From CAZTVN01 sp964617145 (GTDB lineage: Bacteria > Patescibacteriota > Gracilibacteria > UBA1369 > JACRIC01), in assembly GCA_964617145.1 (NCBI GenBank), contig CAZTVN010000068.1, forward strand, positions 1 through 5,557: a stretch of DNA of 5,557 nucleotides, in the 5' to 3' direction. The notes under the pieces are model-generated. The model did not search any database and was not told where the DNA came from. It worked only from the letters and a program-made list of their open reading frames with translations. Shown here in pieces: positions 1 to 4,704 of the stretch; the stretch's first letter is position 1; every line of letters begins with the position of its first letter. Position numbers and translations under genes: made by a program.

Positions 1-161
1 CAGTAGATGGTATATTTTTCAGCACCTCCCTAAGTTCTCACAAATTTACTGAAAGAAAAGAGGTAGCATTTATTTTGCGAGCACCTTGCAATATTTTGGG
101 AACCTTATCTTTTGAGCGAGTACCTGACAGAAATATCTACGAACAGCTTCGTCACTATTAA
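1..161 (+). CDS. 3' end of an unrecognised protein-coding gene (partial)
   Basis: The third plus-strand frame is open from the left edge for 52 codons and ends at TAA (159-161). The visible C-terminus begins VDGIFFSTSLSSHK and ends IYEQLRHY. The other two plus frames are closed early (TAG at 4-6 in frame 1, TGA in frame 2), and the residue mix looks like a folded globular protein with alternating hydrophobic and polar residues, for example EVAFILRAPCNILGTLSF. I do not recognise a family and there are no diagnostic motifs. The gene converges on the surface-protein gene: its TAA and the opposite-strand stop share the palindrome TTAA at 158-161, so there is no space for a terminator between them. 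The start and most of the protein lie outside the window. It could be a chance open frame, but 52 stop-free codons ending exactly at the neighbour's stop favour a real gene. Confidence 0.5.
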   Translation, partial: VDGIFFSTSLSSHKFTERKEVAFILRAPCNILGTLSFERVPDRNIYEQLRHY

Positions 162-2518
162 AAATCAAATTTCTGACTTGCAAGATAAACGATCTTCGCA
201 GCTTCTCCTCGGGTTAAAAGTGAGTGAGGCCGAAATGAAGAATCACTGTAACCCTTGATAATGCCTTCTTGATAGCCTTTTGCCACATAGGGAGCAAACC
301 AACTTTTTGCTGGAACATCAAAGAAATTGAATGCTTTGAAAATAATACTTAAAGCCTCAGCTCGGCTAATACTTTGATTGGGTCGAAAAGTGCCGTCACT
401 ATAACCCTGCACAATGTTTTCCTCATAGGCGGTCAGTACATATCGGTAAAACCAATCATTTCTTTTAACATCAGAAAAAATATCTTGAAAACCAGAGCTC
501 GATTTTCGTATTTTAAGGGTTTCTAAGATTACTTTAGTAAGTTCAGCTCGGGTGATAGCTTGATCGGGTTTTAAATCTCCGTTTTCATAACCTCTCAGAA
601 CTCCACGTTTGCGGAAATATTCCATGAATTGCGAAGCCCAGTGTATGTGAACCTCAGAAATGGCCGTTGAAATTTCTCCATCTTCATCTTGAACTTCAAC
701 ACGAACAGAGAGAGTTCCTGTTTTGTTAATTTTTGAAAATTGAACGCGGCGAGAAGAAGAAGAGGAAAAACTGGTATCATATTGCACGTCATTATCCCCT
801 GTATAATCAAAATCGAATCGATATTTGAGTTCTCCGGAAGTAGGTTGATTATCATACGAAGCACTGGCATCGAGGGTAAAAGTGGTGGAAAAAGTTCCAT
901 CATAGGGGCTTACAGTAAGACTCGCTTGCGGTAAAGCATTTTCAAGAATTTCTATACTTTGTGAAGATTCCGAAACCTGACCCTCAGGATCTCGAACTTG
1001 CATGGTAATGACACGAACCCCGGGTGTTAAAAAACTCTTTCGCAATGTATGAATATTTTCAAAATCAGTATCAAATTCCAAGTCGCCATCAAAGTCAAAA
1101 CGTACTCGAAGTGAAGAATTACGATATTGATTATCTCGTGAACCGGTTGGATCAATATGAAAAACCGTTGCAGGAGTCCCTCGGAGTGGAGTAATGGAAA
1201 GAGAAGCGTAAGGAGCGGTATTCTCAATAATAGTAATTTTTTTTGTAACAGAACTGATATTGGAAGCGCTATCAAGAACCTCTAAGGTTACTTCTTTTAC
1301 TCCAGTTTCAAGAAAGCGATGCTGAACGGTTTTTTCCGTTGAAAAAGGCGTATCAAAGATTCCATCGCTTTCAAAGTCAAACCTTATTTGAAGGTAAGAA
1401 GCACTATCTTCATTATCGCGCGATCGACTGGCATTAAAAGTGAAAATGGTCGAAACCGTGCCAATTTCAGATGAAGAAAGTTGACTATCAGAACGAATGC
1501 TGAAATCAGCTTCAGGAGCCATATCATTTTCACGAACTTCTATAGTTGTAAAGGCTTCATCAGTAAGACCGCTTGAGTCAATCACTTGAACCATTATGGT
1601 ATAAACGCCAGGAGAGTTGTACCGAGTTTGAGCGATAGGCTCTTTACTCACCTCAGTATCAAAAATCCCATCATTCTGAAAGTCGAAGCGGTAATTAAGA
1701 TCGCGTATATCCTCATAATCAAAGGAATCCTGCGCATTAAAATAAAAAATGGTTTCATCGGAAATACCAACGCTCGGAAAAACACTCAAACTTGCTTGAG
1801 GAACCCCGCTTCTGGAAACGAGAATCATATTTTCTCGATCTTCTCCCAGAAGCTCTTCATTATCAGGATCAAGCTCAAGAATGGTGATAATATTGCCAAA
1901 CGGGTCACGAACTTCGATTTTCGGTGTGTAAAAACCAACTTCAGAAAAACTATGGTAGGCCGTATGCTGGGTTAAAAAATTGGTATCCCAGTCGTTGTCA
2001 CCATCGAAATCAAATCGGACTTCATAATCAGTTACAGGTATCGAAAGGGTTGAGGTAATCTCAGCCTGAAAGACAAAAGCCGTGTTCGTGTCACCTTTCC
2101 CGGGAGTAACAGAGAATGAAGCATTGAAATCAAAATCATCGCTAACGTTTAAGGTCACAAAAGTACGGTCAGTGTATCCATTTTCTCGATCACGAATCTC
2201 AAGAATAACTTTTTTCTCAGAAGCAGTGGTGTAACGATAGCTAACTTTGTTACGAGTATCCCAATCAGTAAAGGTGGCAGCTCCATATTCAAAATTAAAG
2301 CGGTATTCGAGATTTCGATTATAACCTCTCGAATCAGTCGACTTTGAAGCATCAAAAGAAAAAGTCGTAAATATCGAACCAGAAGAAGGAGAAACAGAAA
2401 GAATAGCGGTAGGCCCGATACGATCAGAAGCGAAGAGATTCACAGGGAAAATAGAAAGGAGCATAACTCCTAAGAGGAAGTGTAAAAAGATGTTTTGGAA
2501 GGGTTTAATCTGTCTCAT
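158..2518 (-). CDS. Secreted surface protein with PKD-like repeats and three C-terminal SLH domains
   Basis: A 786-residue exported protein. Residues 1-30 form a signal peptide: basic start MRQIK, hydrophobic core to about 29, probable cleavage after LFA (28-30). About six PKD-like Ig-fold repeats follow (roughly 36-126, 133-235, 240-328, 335-431, 436-525, 530-625). Each carries a core like YRFDFxxDGIFDT (near 72, 167, 276, 378, 472, 566), usually followed by a strand ending in V.D or VRD. The C-terminus holds three SLH domains (about 628-670, 680-730, 735-786) with GYxxGxxxP turns and TRAE-type motifs TRAE (656-659), SRAE (718-721), TRGE (769-772). In known families SLH triplets hold proteins non-covalently to secondary wall polysaccharide, and PKD arrays act as spacers or adhesive stalks. 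I infer a wall-anchored stalk or adhesin; no catalytic domain is seen. An in-frame ATG at 2575 would add 19 residues before the signal peptide and overlap the promoter, so the ATG at 2518 is preferred. Confidence 0.93.
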   Translation of the reverse strand: MRQIKPFQNIFLHFLLGVMLLSIFPVNLFASDRIGPTAILSVSPSSGSIFTTFSFDASKSTDSRGYNRNLEYRFNFEYGAATFTDWDTRNKVSYRYTTASEKKVILEIRDRENGYTDRTFVTLNVSDDFDFNASFSVTPGKGDTNTAFVFQAEITSTLSIPVTDYEVRFDFDGDNDWDTNFLTQHTAYHSFSEVGFYTPKIEVRDPFGNIITILELDPDNEELLGEDRENMILVSRSGVPQASLSVFPSVGISDETIFYFNAQDSFDYEDIRDLNYRFDFQNDGIFDTEVSKEPIAQTRYNSPGVYTIMVQVIDSSGLTDEAFTTIEVRENDMAPEADFSIRSDSQLSSSEIGTVSTIFTFNASRSRDNEDSASYLQIRFDFESDGIFDTPFSTEKTVQHRFLETGVKEVTLEVLDSASNISSVTKKITIIENTAPYASLSITPLRGTPATVFHIDPTGSRDNQYRNSSLRVRFDFDGDLEFDTDFENIHTLRKSFLTPGVRVITMQVRDPEGQVSESSQSIEILENALPQASLTVSPYDGTFSTTFTLDASASYDNQPTSGELKYRFDFDYTGDNDVQYDTSFSSSSSRRVQFSKINKTGTLSVRVEVQDEDGEISTAISEVHIHWASQFMEYFRKRGVLRGYENGDLKPDQAITRAELTKVILETLKIRKSSSGFQDIFSDVKRNDWFYRYVLTAYEENIVQGYSDGTFRPNQSISRAEALSIIFKAFNFFDVPAKSWFAPYVAKGYQEGIIKGYSDSSFRPHSLLTRGEAAKIVYLASQKFDF

Positions 2519-2546
2519 AGAGGGCAATTTTATTACAGAGAATGTA

Positions 2547-2575
2547 TTTATAGCATAAAAAATAAAAAATGTCAA
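2547..2575 (-). promoter_or_regulatory. Sigma-70-type promoter of the SLH/PKD surface-protein gene
   Basis: Read on the minus strand, TTGACA (2575-2570) is a perfect -35 box. It is followed by exactly 17 bp and TATAAA (2552-2547), one base from the consensus -10. The transcript would start near 2540, leaving a leader of about 22 nt before the ATG at 2518. The leader ends TTGCCCTCT-ATG and has no recognisable Shine-Dalgarno sequence. The promoter abuts the left target duplication of the inserted element, and its -35 box forms an inverted pair with the TTGACA at 2581-2586. Confidence 0.75.
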
Positions 2576-2578
2576 CTA

Positions 2579-2586
2579 ATTTGACA
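2579..2586. repeat. Left 8-bp target-site duplication (ATTTGACA)
   Basis: ATTTGACA lies directly outside the left GTAA end of the inserted element and is identical, in the same orientation, to the octamer at 2800-2807 outside the right end. The match stops at exactly eight bases on both sides, as expected for a transposition duplication. This copy contains TTGACA, but no -10 box lies 17 bp inside the element (the bases there are ATCAAC), so it is probably no longer a promoter. Confidence 0.88.
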
Positions 2587-2600
2587 GTAACTGCTCACAA
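2587..2600 (+). repeat. Left terminal inverted repeat of the element
   Basis: GTAACTGCTCACAA matches the reverse complement of 2786-2799 except at the fifth base (C versus G). Beyond it the arms differ in length: the left has about 15 nt (2601-2615) before its A-run, whereas the right has about 4, so the terminal and subterminal repeats are out of register by about 11 nt. Confidence 0.85.
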
Positions 2601-2616
2601 GGAATCAACGGGGGTA

Positions 2617-2640
2617 AAAAAGTGGGCGGGGCTTTCCCTT
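2617..2640 (+). repeat. Left arm of the 24-bp subterminal inverted repeat
   Basis: It pairs with 2758-2781 in 23 of 24 positions; the one mismatch (T2623 opposite G2775) would be a G-U pair in RNA. The arm has five A residues on its outer side and a GC-rich core GGGCGGGGC. On either strand the closing stem is thus followed by a T-run, the geometry of a bidirectional intrinsic terminator, although 117 nt separate the arms. Confidence 0.85.
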
Positions 2641-2684
2641 AAGGACATTGCCGAGCAATTGGGAACCGTCCCCGCGAGTGACTA

Positions 2685-2717
2685 TCTGATAACGCGTCTG
2701 CCAATCGCGTTATCAGA
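2685..2717. repeat. Central hairpin of the element
   Basis: TCTGATAACGCG (2685-2696) and CGCGTTATCAGA (2706-2717) are perfect reverse complements separated by a 9-nt loop. This is the apex of the larger nested fold. In MITE-like elements such a hairpin may help ends pair or may fold in read-through RNA; which applies cannot be read from the sequence. Confidence 0.8.
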
Positions 2718-2757
2718 AGAAATGAGCGGATGGACGGTCAATGCGGAGGCAGGACGA

Positions 2758-2781
2758 AAGGGAAAGCCCCGCCCGCTTTTT
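2758..2781 (-). repeat. Right arm of the 24-bp subterminal inverted repeat
   Basis: Reverse complement of 2617-2640 with one mismatch. It ends in CCCCGCCCGCTTTTT, a GC-rich stem followed by five T, so transcription entering the element from the left could terminate here. Confidence 0.85.
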
Positions 2782-2785
2782 ATCA

Positions 2786-2799
2786 TTGTGAGCACTTAC
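2786..2799 (-). repeat. Right terminal inverted repeat of the element
   Basis: TTGTGAGCACTTAC, whose reverse complement differs from the left end at one base. The outermost four bases read GTAA inward, as at the left end, and the next base outside begins the right ATTTGACA duplication. Confidence 0.85.
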
Positions 2800-2807
2800 A
2801 TTTGACA
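2800..2807. repeat. Right 8-bp target-site duplication (ATTTGACA)
   Basis: Identical to 2579-2586 and directly adjacent to the right end of the element. It supplies the TTGACA -35 box of the candidate plus-strand promoter at 2802-2830. Confidence 0.88.
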
Positions 2808-2830
2808 AATTTGGTTTATATTTCTACGAT
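2802..2830 (+). promoter_or_regulatory. Candidate promoter for the plus-strand gene pair, -35 inside the target duplication
   Basis: A perfect -35 box TTGACA (2802-2807) is followed by 17 bp and TACGAT (2825-2830), which matches TATAAT at four of six positions. A transcript would start near 2837 and give a leader of about 78 nt before the ATG at 2915. In the reconstructed empty site this -35 box lies 5 bp from the oppositely oriented -35 box of the surface-protein gene, which makes a native divergent promoter plausible. The weaker -10 box keeps confidence moderate. Confidence 0.5.
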
Positions 2831-2861
2831 GTTATCCATTTTATAATTATTTATTTTGTAT

Positions 2862-2890
2862 TTTAAACAACATGCTTTTTGTTGTATAAT
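2862..2890 (+). promoter_or_regulatory. Second candidate promoter for the plus-strand gene pair, with an inverted repeat in its spacer
   Basis: A perfect -10 box TATAAT (2885-2890) lies 17 bp after TTTAAA (2862-2867), which fits the -35 consensus only partly. Transcription would start near 2897, about 18 nt before the ATG at 2915. An inverted repeat ACAACA (2867-2872) / TGTTGT (2880-2885) fills the spacer and touches both boxes. It could be an operator, but a 6-bp repeat in AT-rich DNA may be chance. Confidence 0.5.
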
Positions 2891-2914
2891 AAAAAGATAT
2901 GTAAATTTTCCCCC

Positions 2915-3061
2915 ATGGATATTCAACAATTACAACAACAACTTACGGAAATTTTACAGGAAAGTGAAAAAATATCGGATGAGGAAAAACAATTTCTTCT
3001 TGAGAATATAGCTCTTTTCAATCAAGAGGAGCTCGAAGCTCTTATAAAGAATAACCAATAA
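2915..3061 (+). CDS. Small acidic helical protein of unknown function (48 aa)
   Basis: Encodes 48 residues, MDIQQLQQQLTEILQES to the end EALIKNNQ. The composition (many Q, E, L, I, no Cys or Trp, one proline-free stretch throughout) predicts two amphipathic helices, about residues 2-17 and 21-46, with a turn near KISDEE. There is no signal peptide or membrane segment, so it is probably cytoplasmic. No family is recognised. The frame is open upstream to a TTG at 2879, but that codon precedes and overlaps the TATAAT box, so the ATG at 2915 is preferred; no Shine-Dalgarno sequence is visible before it (TTTTCCCCC-ATG). The next gene begins 3 bp after the stop, implying cotranscription and possibly translational coupling. 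Its size and helix content would suit a partner or regulator of the downstream protein, which is only a guess from position. Confidence 0.6.
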   Translation: MDIQQLQQQLTEILQESEKISDEEKQFLLENIALFNQEELEALIKNNQ

Positions 3062-3064
3062 ATT

Positions 3065-3610
3065 ATGGGTACTTACGAAGCAGCAGAAGATTTTGTAGAA
3101 TTCGATTCCGAAGTATCAGCAAGAAACGCGGGCATAATTGAGGCAGCACTCGACAGAGAAACTCAAGAAAGATTGGACGCTCTTGAAAACCAAGGATGTA
3201 CCAGAGGCATCATAAGACTTTTAGTAGACTTTGTCCCAGTTATAAGTCAGCTTCAAAAAGTTATGCAAGCGCGAGAGGAATATAATGCCTATCCTCCAGA
3301 CAATAAGAATCCAGAAGCTCTCAATCTTCGTGAAATCGCTTTGGAAAGATCGATGGTAGCTGTGCTTGAGGGAGCCATGGACTTTGCCGTTTTTGGAGGC
3401 TTGCCTGTAGATGAATTTTTTGGAACATGGATTAATCGTCTCAGCTTAGCAGTTCGTACTCAGAAAAAAGGTGAGAAACTTCCGGTTATAGGGAAAGTGA
3501 TTGAAAAGGTTGATATCTTGGGACGTATTGCCCGCGCCTTATTAAAAATTCCAGAAATACGAAATATTTTAGAAAAAATCCTTCAATTCCCTCCTTCAAA
3601 GACTCCGTGA
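3065..3610 (+). CDS. Hypothetical protein of 181 aa, second gene of a two-gene operon
   Basis: Starts at ATG three bases after the preceding stop and ends at TGA. The N-terminal 45 residues are acidic and mostly helical (EDFVEFDSEVSARN, then LDRETQERLDALENQG). Moderately hydrophobic amphipathic stretches follow: GIIRLLVDFVPVISQLQKVM (48-67), about 96-130 containing MVAVLEGAMDFAVFGGLPVDEFFG, and a basic C-terminal part (about 133-181) with LPVIGKVIEKVDILGRIARALL. None is long or uniform enough for a clear transmembrane helix, and there is no signal peptide. DFVPVI faintly recalls the DFIPVVGD-type segment of some pretoxin and small membrane-linked proteins, too weakly to assign. No catalytic motif is visible. 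Coding potential is supported by the long open frame, the tight spacing with its neighbour and the hairpin after its stop. Function unknown. Confidence 0.8.
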   Translation: MGTYEAAEDFVEFDSEVSARNAGIIEAALDRETQERLDALENQGCTRGIIRLLVDFVPVISQLQKVMQAREEYNAYPPDNKNPEALNLREIALERSMVAVLEGAMDFAVFGGLPVDEFFGTWINRLSLAVRTQKKGEKLPVIGKVIEKVDILGRIARALLKIPEIRNILEKILQFPPSKTP

Positions 3611-3630
3611 CCATATAACAAATTTTTCAA

Positions 3631-3675
3631 GATTCTATTTAAATGACTTTATCTTTATGAAGAATAAATAGAATC
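3631..3675. terminator. Hairpin between convergent genes, possible bidirectional terminator
   Basis: GATTCTATTTA (3631-3641) and TAAATAGAATC (3665-3675) form a perfect 11-bp stem with a 23-nt loop, placed between the stop of the 181-aa gene and the stop of ldh. On the plus strand a T-rich tract (CTTTTATTTTCTATTTT, 3685-3701) begins about 10 nt after the stem. The stem is AT-rich, the loop is long, and no T-run follows directly on either strand, so it is not a canonical intrinsic terminator. Position is the main support. Confidence 0.4.
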
Positions 3676-3719
3676 ATAGATCCGCTTTTATTTTCTATTT
3701 TGTGAGCATATTTTGTTTT

Positions 3720-4640
3720 TCAGAGGTTTTTTAATATATCGACACTTTTTTGTAGTTTTTCCTGCTCCATTTCATCCAGTGGTATTTTGAGTACTTCTTC
3801 TATTCCCCTTCTTCCTAAAACACAAGGCAGACTTAAGCATACATCCGAATGTCCGTAGTAATTTTGAAGCAGTGTCGAAAGCATGAATACTTGATGCGTA
3901 TCCTCAAAAATATTTCGAGTGATTTCGCGTATAGCTGTTGCGATCGAATAGCAGGTGAATCCTACATCATGGATAATACGGTATGCCGCGTTTTTTGTAT
4001 CTTGATAGCAAGCTTCTGCCACTTCTTGAGTAAAATCAGGAAATTCAGACAGTTTTTTCCCGACAACGCTTGCCGAACTCAAAACAGGGAAGGAAGAATC
4101 TCCATGTTCGCCTAAAATATAGGCATCGATGCTTCTTGGATGTATATGAATTTTTTCAGAAATGTGAAATTGGAATCTCGCGGAATCAAGGATGGTTCCT
4201 GATCCAAACACTCTATGAGGCGGAAATTTTGAAAGTTTGAGGGCTTCGTAGGTCAAAATATCCACAGGGTTGCTTACAATGAGCAAAATAGCTTGAGGAG
4301 CTGCCTGCACAATTTTTGGAATCATTTCTTGCAAAATCTTTCGATTCGCGGAAATGAGATCGAGCCTTGTTTCTCCTTCGACCTGTTTTTTCCCCGCTGT
4401 AATTACAATCAGATTTGCTCCTTCACATGCTTTAAGGTCATTTGTAGCACTCAGCTTCGTGTATGAAGTAAAAGGAAGTGAATGTTCGAGATCGAGAAGT
4501 ATCCCCCCTGCTCTTTCCTTATTGATATCAATGAGTGTAAGATCGGTAATGGTTCCGTCTAAAAGAAGCGCATATGCTGTCGTTGCCCCCACATTTCCAC
4601 ATCCAATAATGGCTACTTTGAAAGTGCAATGGAGAGGCAT
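3720..4640 (-). CDS. ldh: L-lactate dehydrogenase (NAD-dependent)
   Basis: A 306-residue cytoplasmic enzyme interconverting pyruvate and L-lactate with NADH/NAD+, which regenerates NAD+ in fermentation. The N-terminal Rossmann fold shows GCGNVG (13-18) and the NAD-ribose-binding acidic residue D38 in LIDINKERAGG. The substrate loop reads GKKQVEGETR (83-92): Q86 occupies the position that is Gln in lactate and Arg in malate dehydrogenases, and R92 is the conserved arginine after it. SNPVD (123-127) supplies N124, LDSARF supplies the substrate-binding R155, and GEHGDS contains the catalytic H179. Length is normal for the family (about 310). The frame is open to 4787, but that start would overlap proS by 83 bp and add unrelated residues. 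The ATG at 4640 puts MPLHCTF just before KVAIIG; an ATG at 4664 (eight more residues) is the alternative. The start lies 64 bp after the proS stop, so the pair may be one operon. Stop codon TGA. Confidence 0.93.
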   Translation of the reverse strand: MPLHCTFKVAIIGCGNVGATTAYALLLDGTITDLTLIDINKERAGGILLDLEHSLPFTSYTKLSATNDLKACEGANLIVITAGKKQVEGETRLDLISANRKILQEMIPKIVQAAPQAILLIVSNPVDILTYEALKLSKFPPHRVFGSGTILDSARFQFHISEKIHIHPRSIDAYILGEHGDSSFPVLSSASVVGKKLSEFPDFTQEVAEACYQDTKNAAYRIIHDVGFTCYSIATAIREITRNIFEDTHQVFMLSTLLQNYYGHSDVCLSLPCVLGRRGIEEVLKIPLDEMEQEKLQKSVDILKNL

Positions 4641-4704
4641 TGAACTTAAATGGTGGTATTCCATGCCATACTGATGAGAGAAATTTTTTAGGAATATGCT
4701 CTCC

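Larger units (their letters stand above)
2587..2799. mobile_element. 213-bp MITE-like non-autonomous transposon, probably IS66-type
   Basis: The ends are inverted repeats: GTAACTGCTCACAA (2587-2600) and, read inward from the right, GTAAGTGCTCACAA (2799-2786), 13 of 14 identical. Subterminal 24-bp arms (2617-2640 and 2758-2781) pair with one mismatch around the core GGGCGGGGCTTTCCCTT. A central hairpin (2685-2696 with 2706-2717) and shorter nested pairings (2665-2671 with 2732-2738; 2646-2650 with 2739-2743) make nearly the whole element foldable. Perfect 8-bp direct repeats flank it. It is visibly richer in G+C than the surrounding intergenic DNA. IS66-family elements typically have ends starting GTAA and make 8-bp duplications, so I infer mobilisation in trans by an IS66-like transposase. 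No transposase gene lies in the window. The frame open across it (2569-2805) follows from the palindrome and is not called a gene. The family assignment is less certain than the element itself. Confidence 0.85.

Noticed and set aside
595..2355. Several short open frames overlapping the surface-protein gene
   Set aside because: They are out-of-frame shadows of a repetitive coding sequence, with low-complexity translations and no start context.
2519..2575. Longer start of the surface protein at 2575
   Set aside because: It would put 19 extra residues before a well-formed signal peptide and its coding sequence would overlap the -35 and -10 boxes.
2587..2799. A known riboswitch, SRP RNA, RNase P RNA or tmRNA in the GC-rich intergenic island
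   Set aside because: None of the conserved cores of these RNAs that I could recall is present, and the exact target duplication with terminal repeats points to a mobile element.
2569..2805. Open frame of 78 codons on the plus strand between the divergent genes
   Set aside because: It spans the inverted-repeat element and both target duplications almost exactly, starts inside the -35 region of the opposite promoter, and its sequence is dictated by palindromic arms. A non-autonomous element explains the region better.
2879..2914. TTG start at 2879 for the small plus-strand gene
   Set aside because: The codon lies upstream of and overlapping a perfect TATAAT box, so transcripts from that promoter would not contain it.
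3720..4640. Malate dehydrogenase instead of lactate dehydrogenase
   Set aside because: The substrate-loop discriminator is Gln (Q86) and not Arg, and the loop GKKQVEGETRLDL has the lactate dehydrogenase form.
3849..4674. Plus-strand open frames at 3849-4115 and 4354-4674
   Set aside because: Both lie antisense within the conserved ldh coding sequence, with no recognisable product or start signals.
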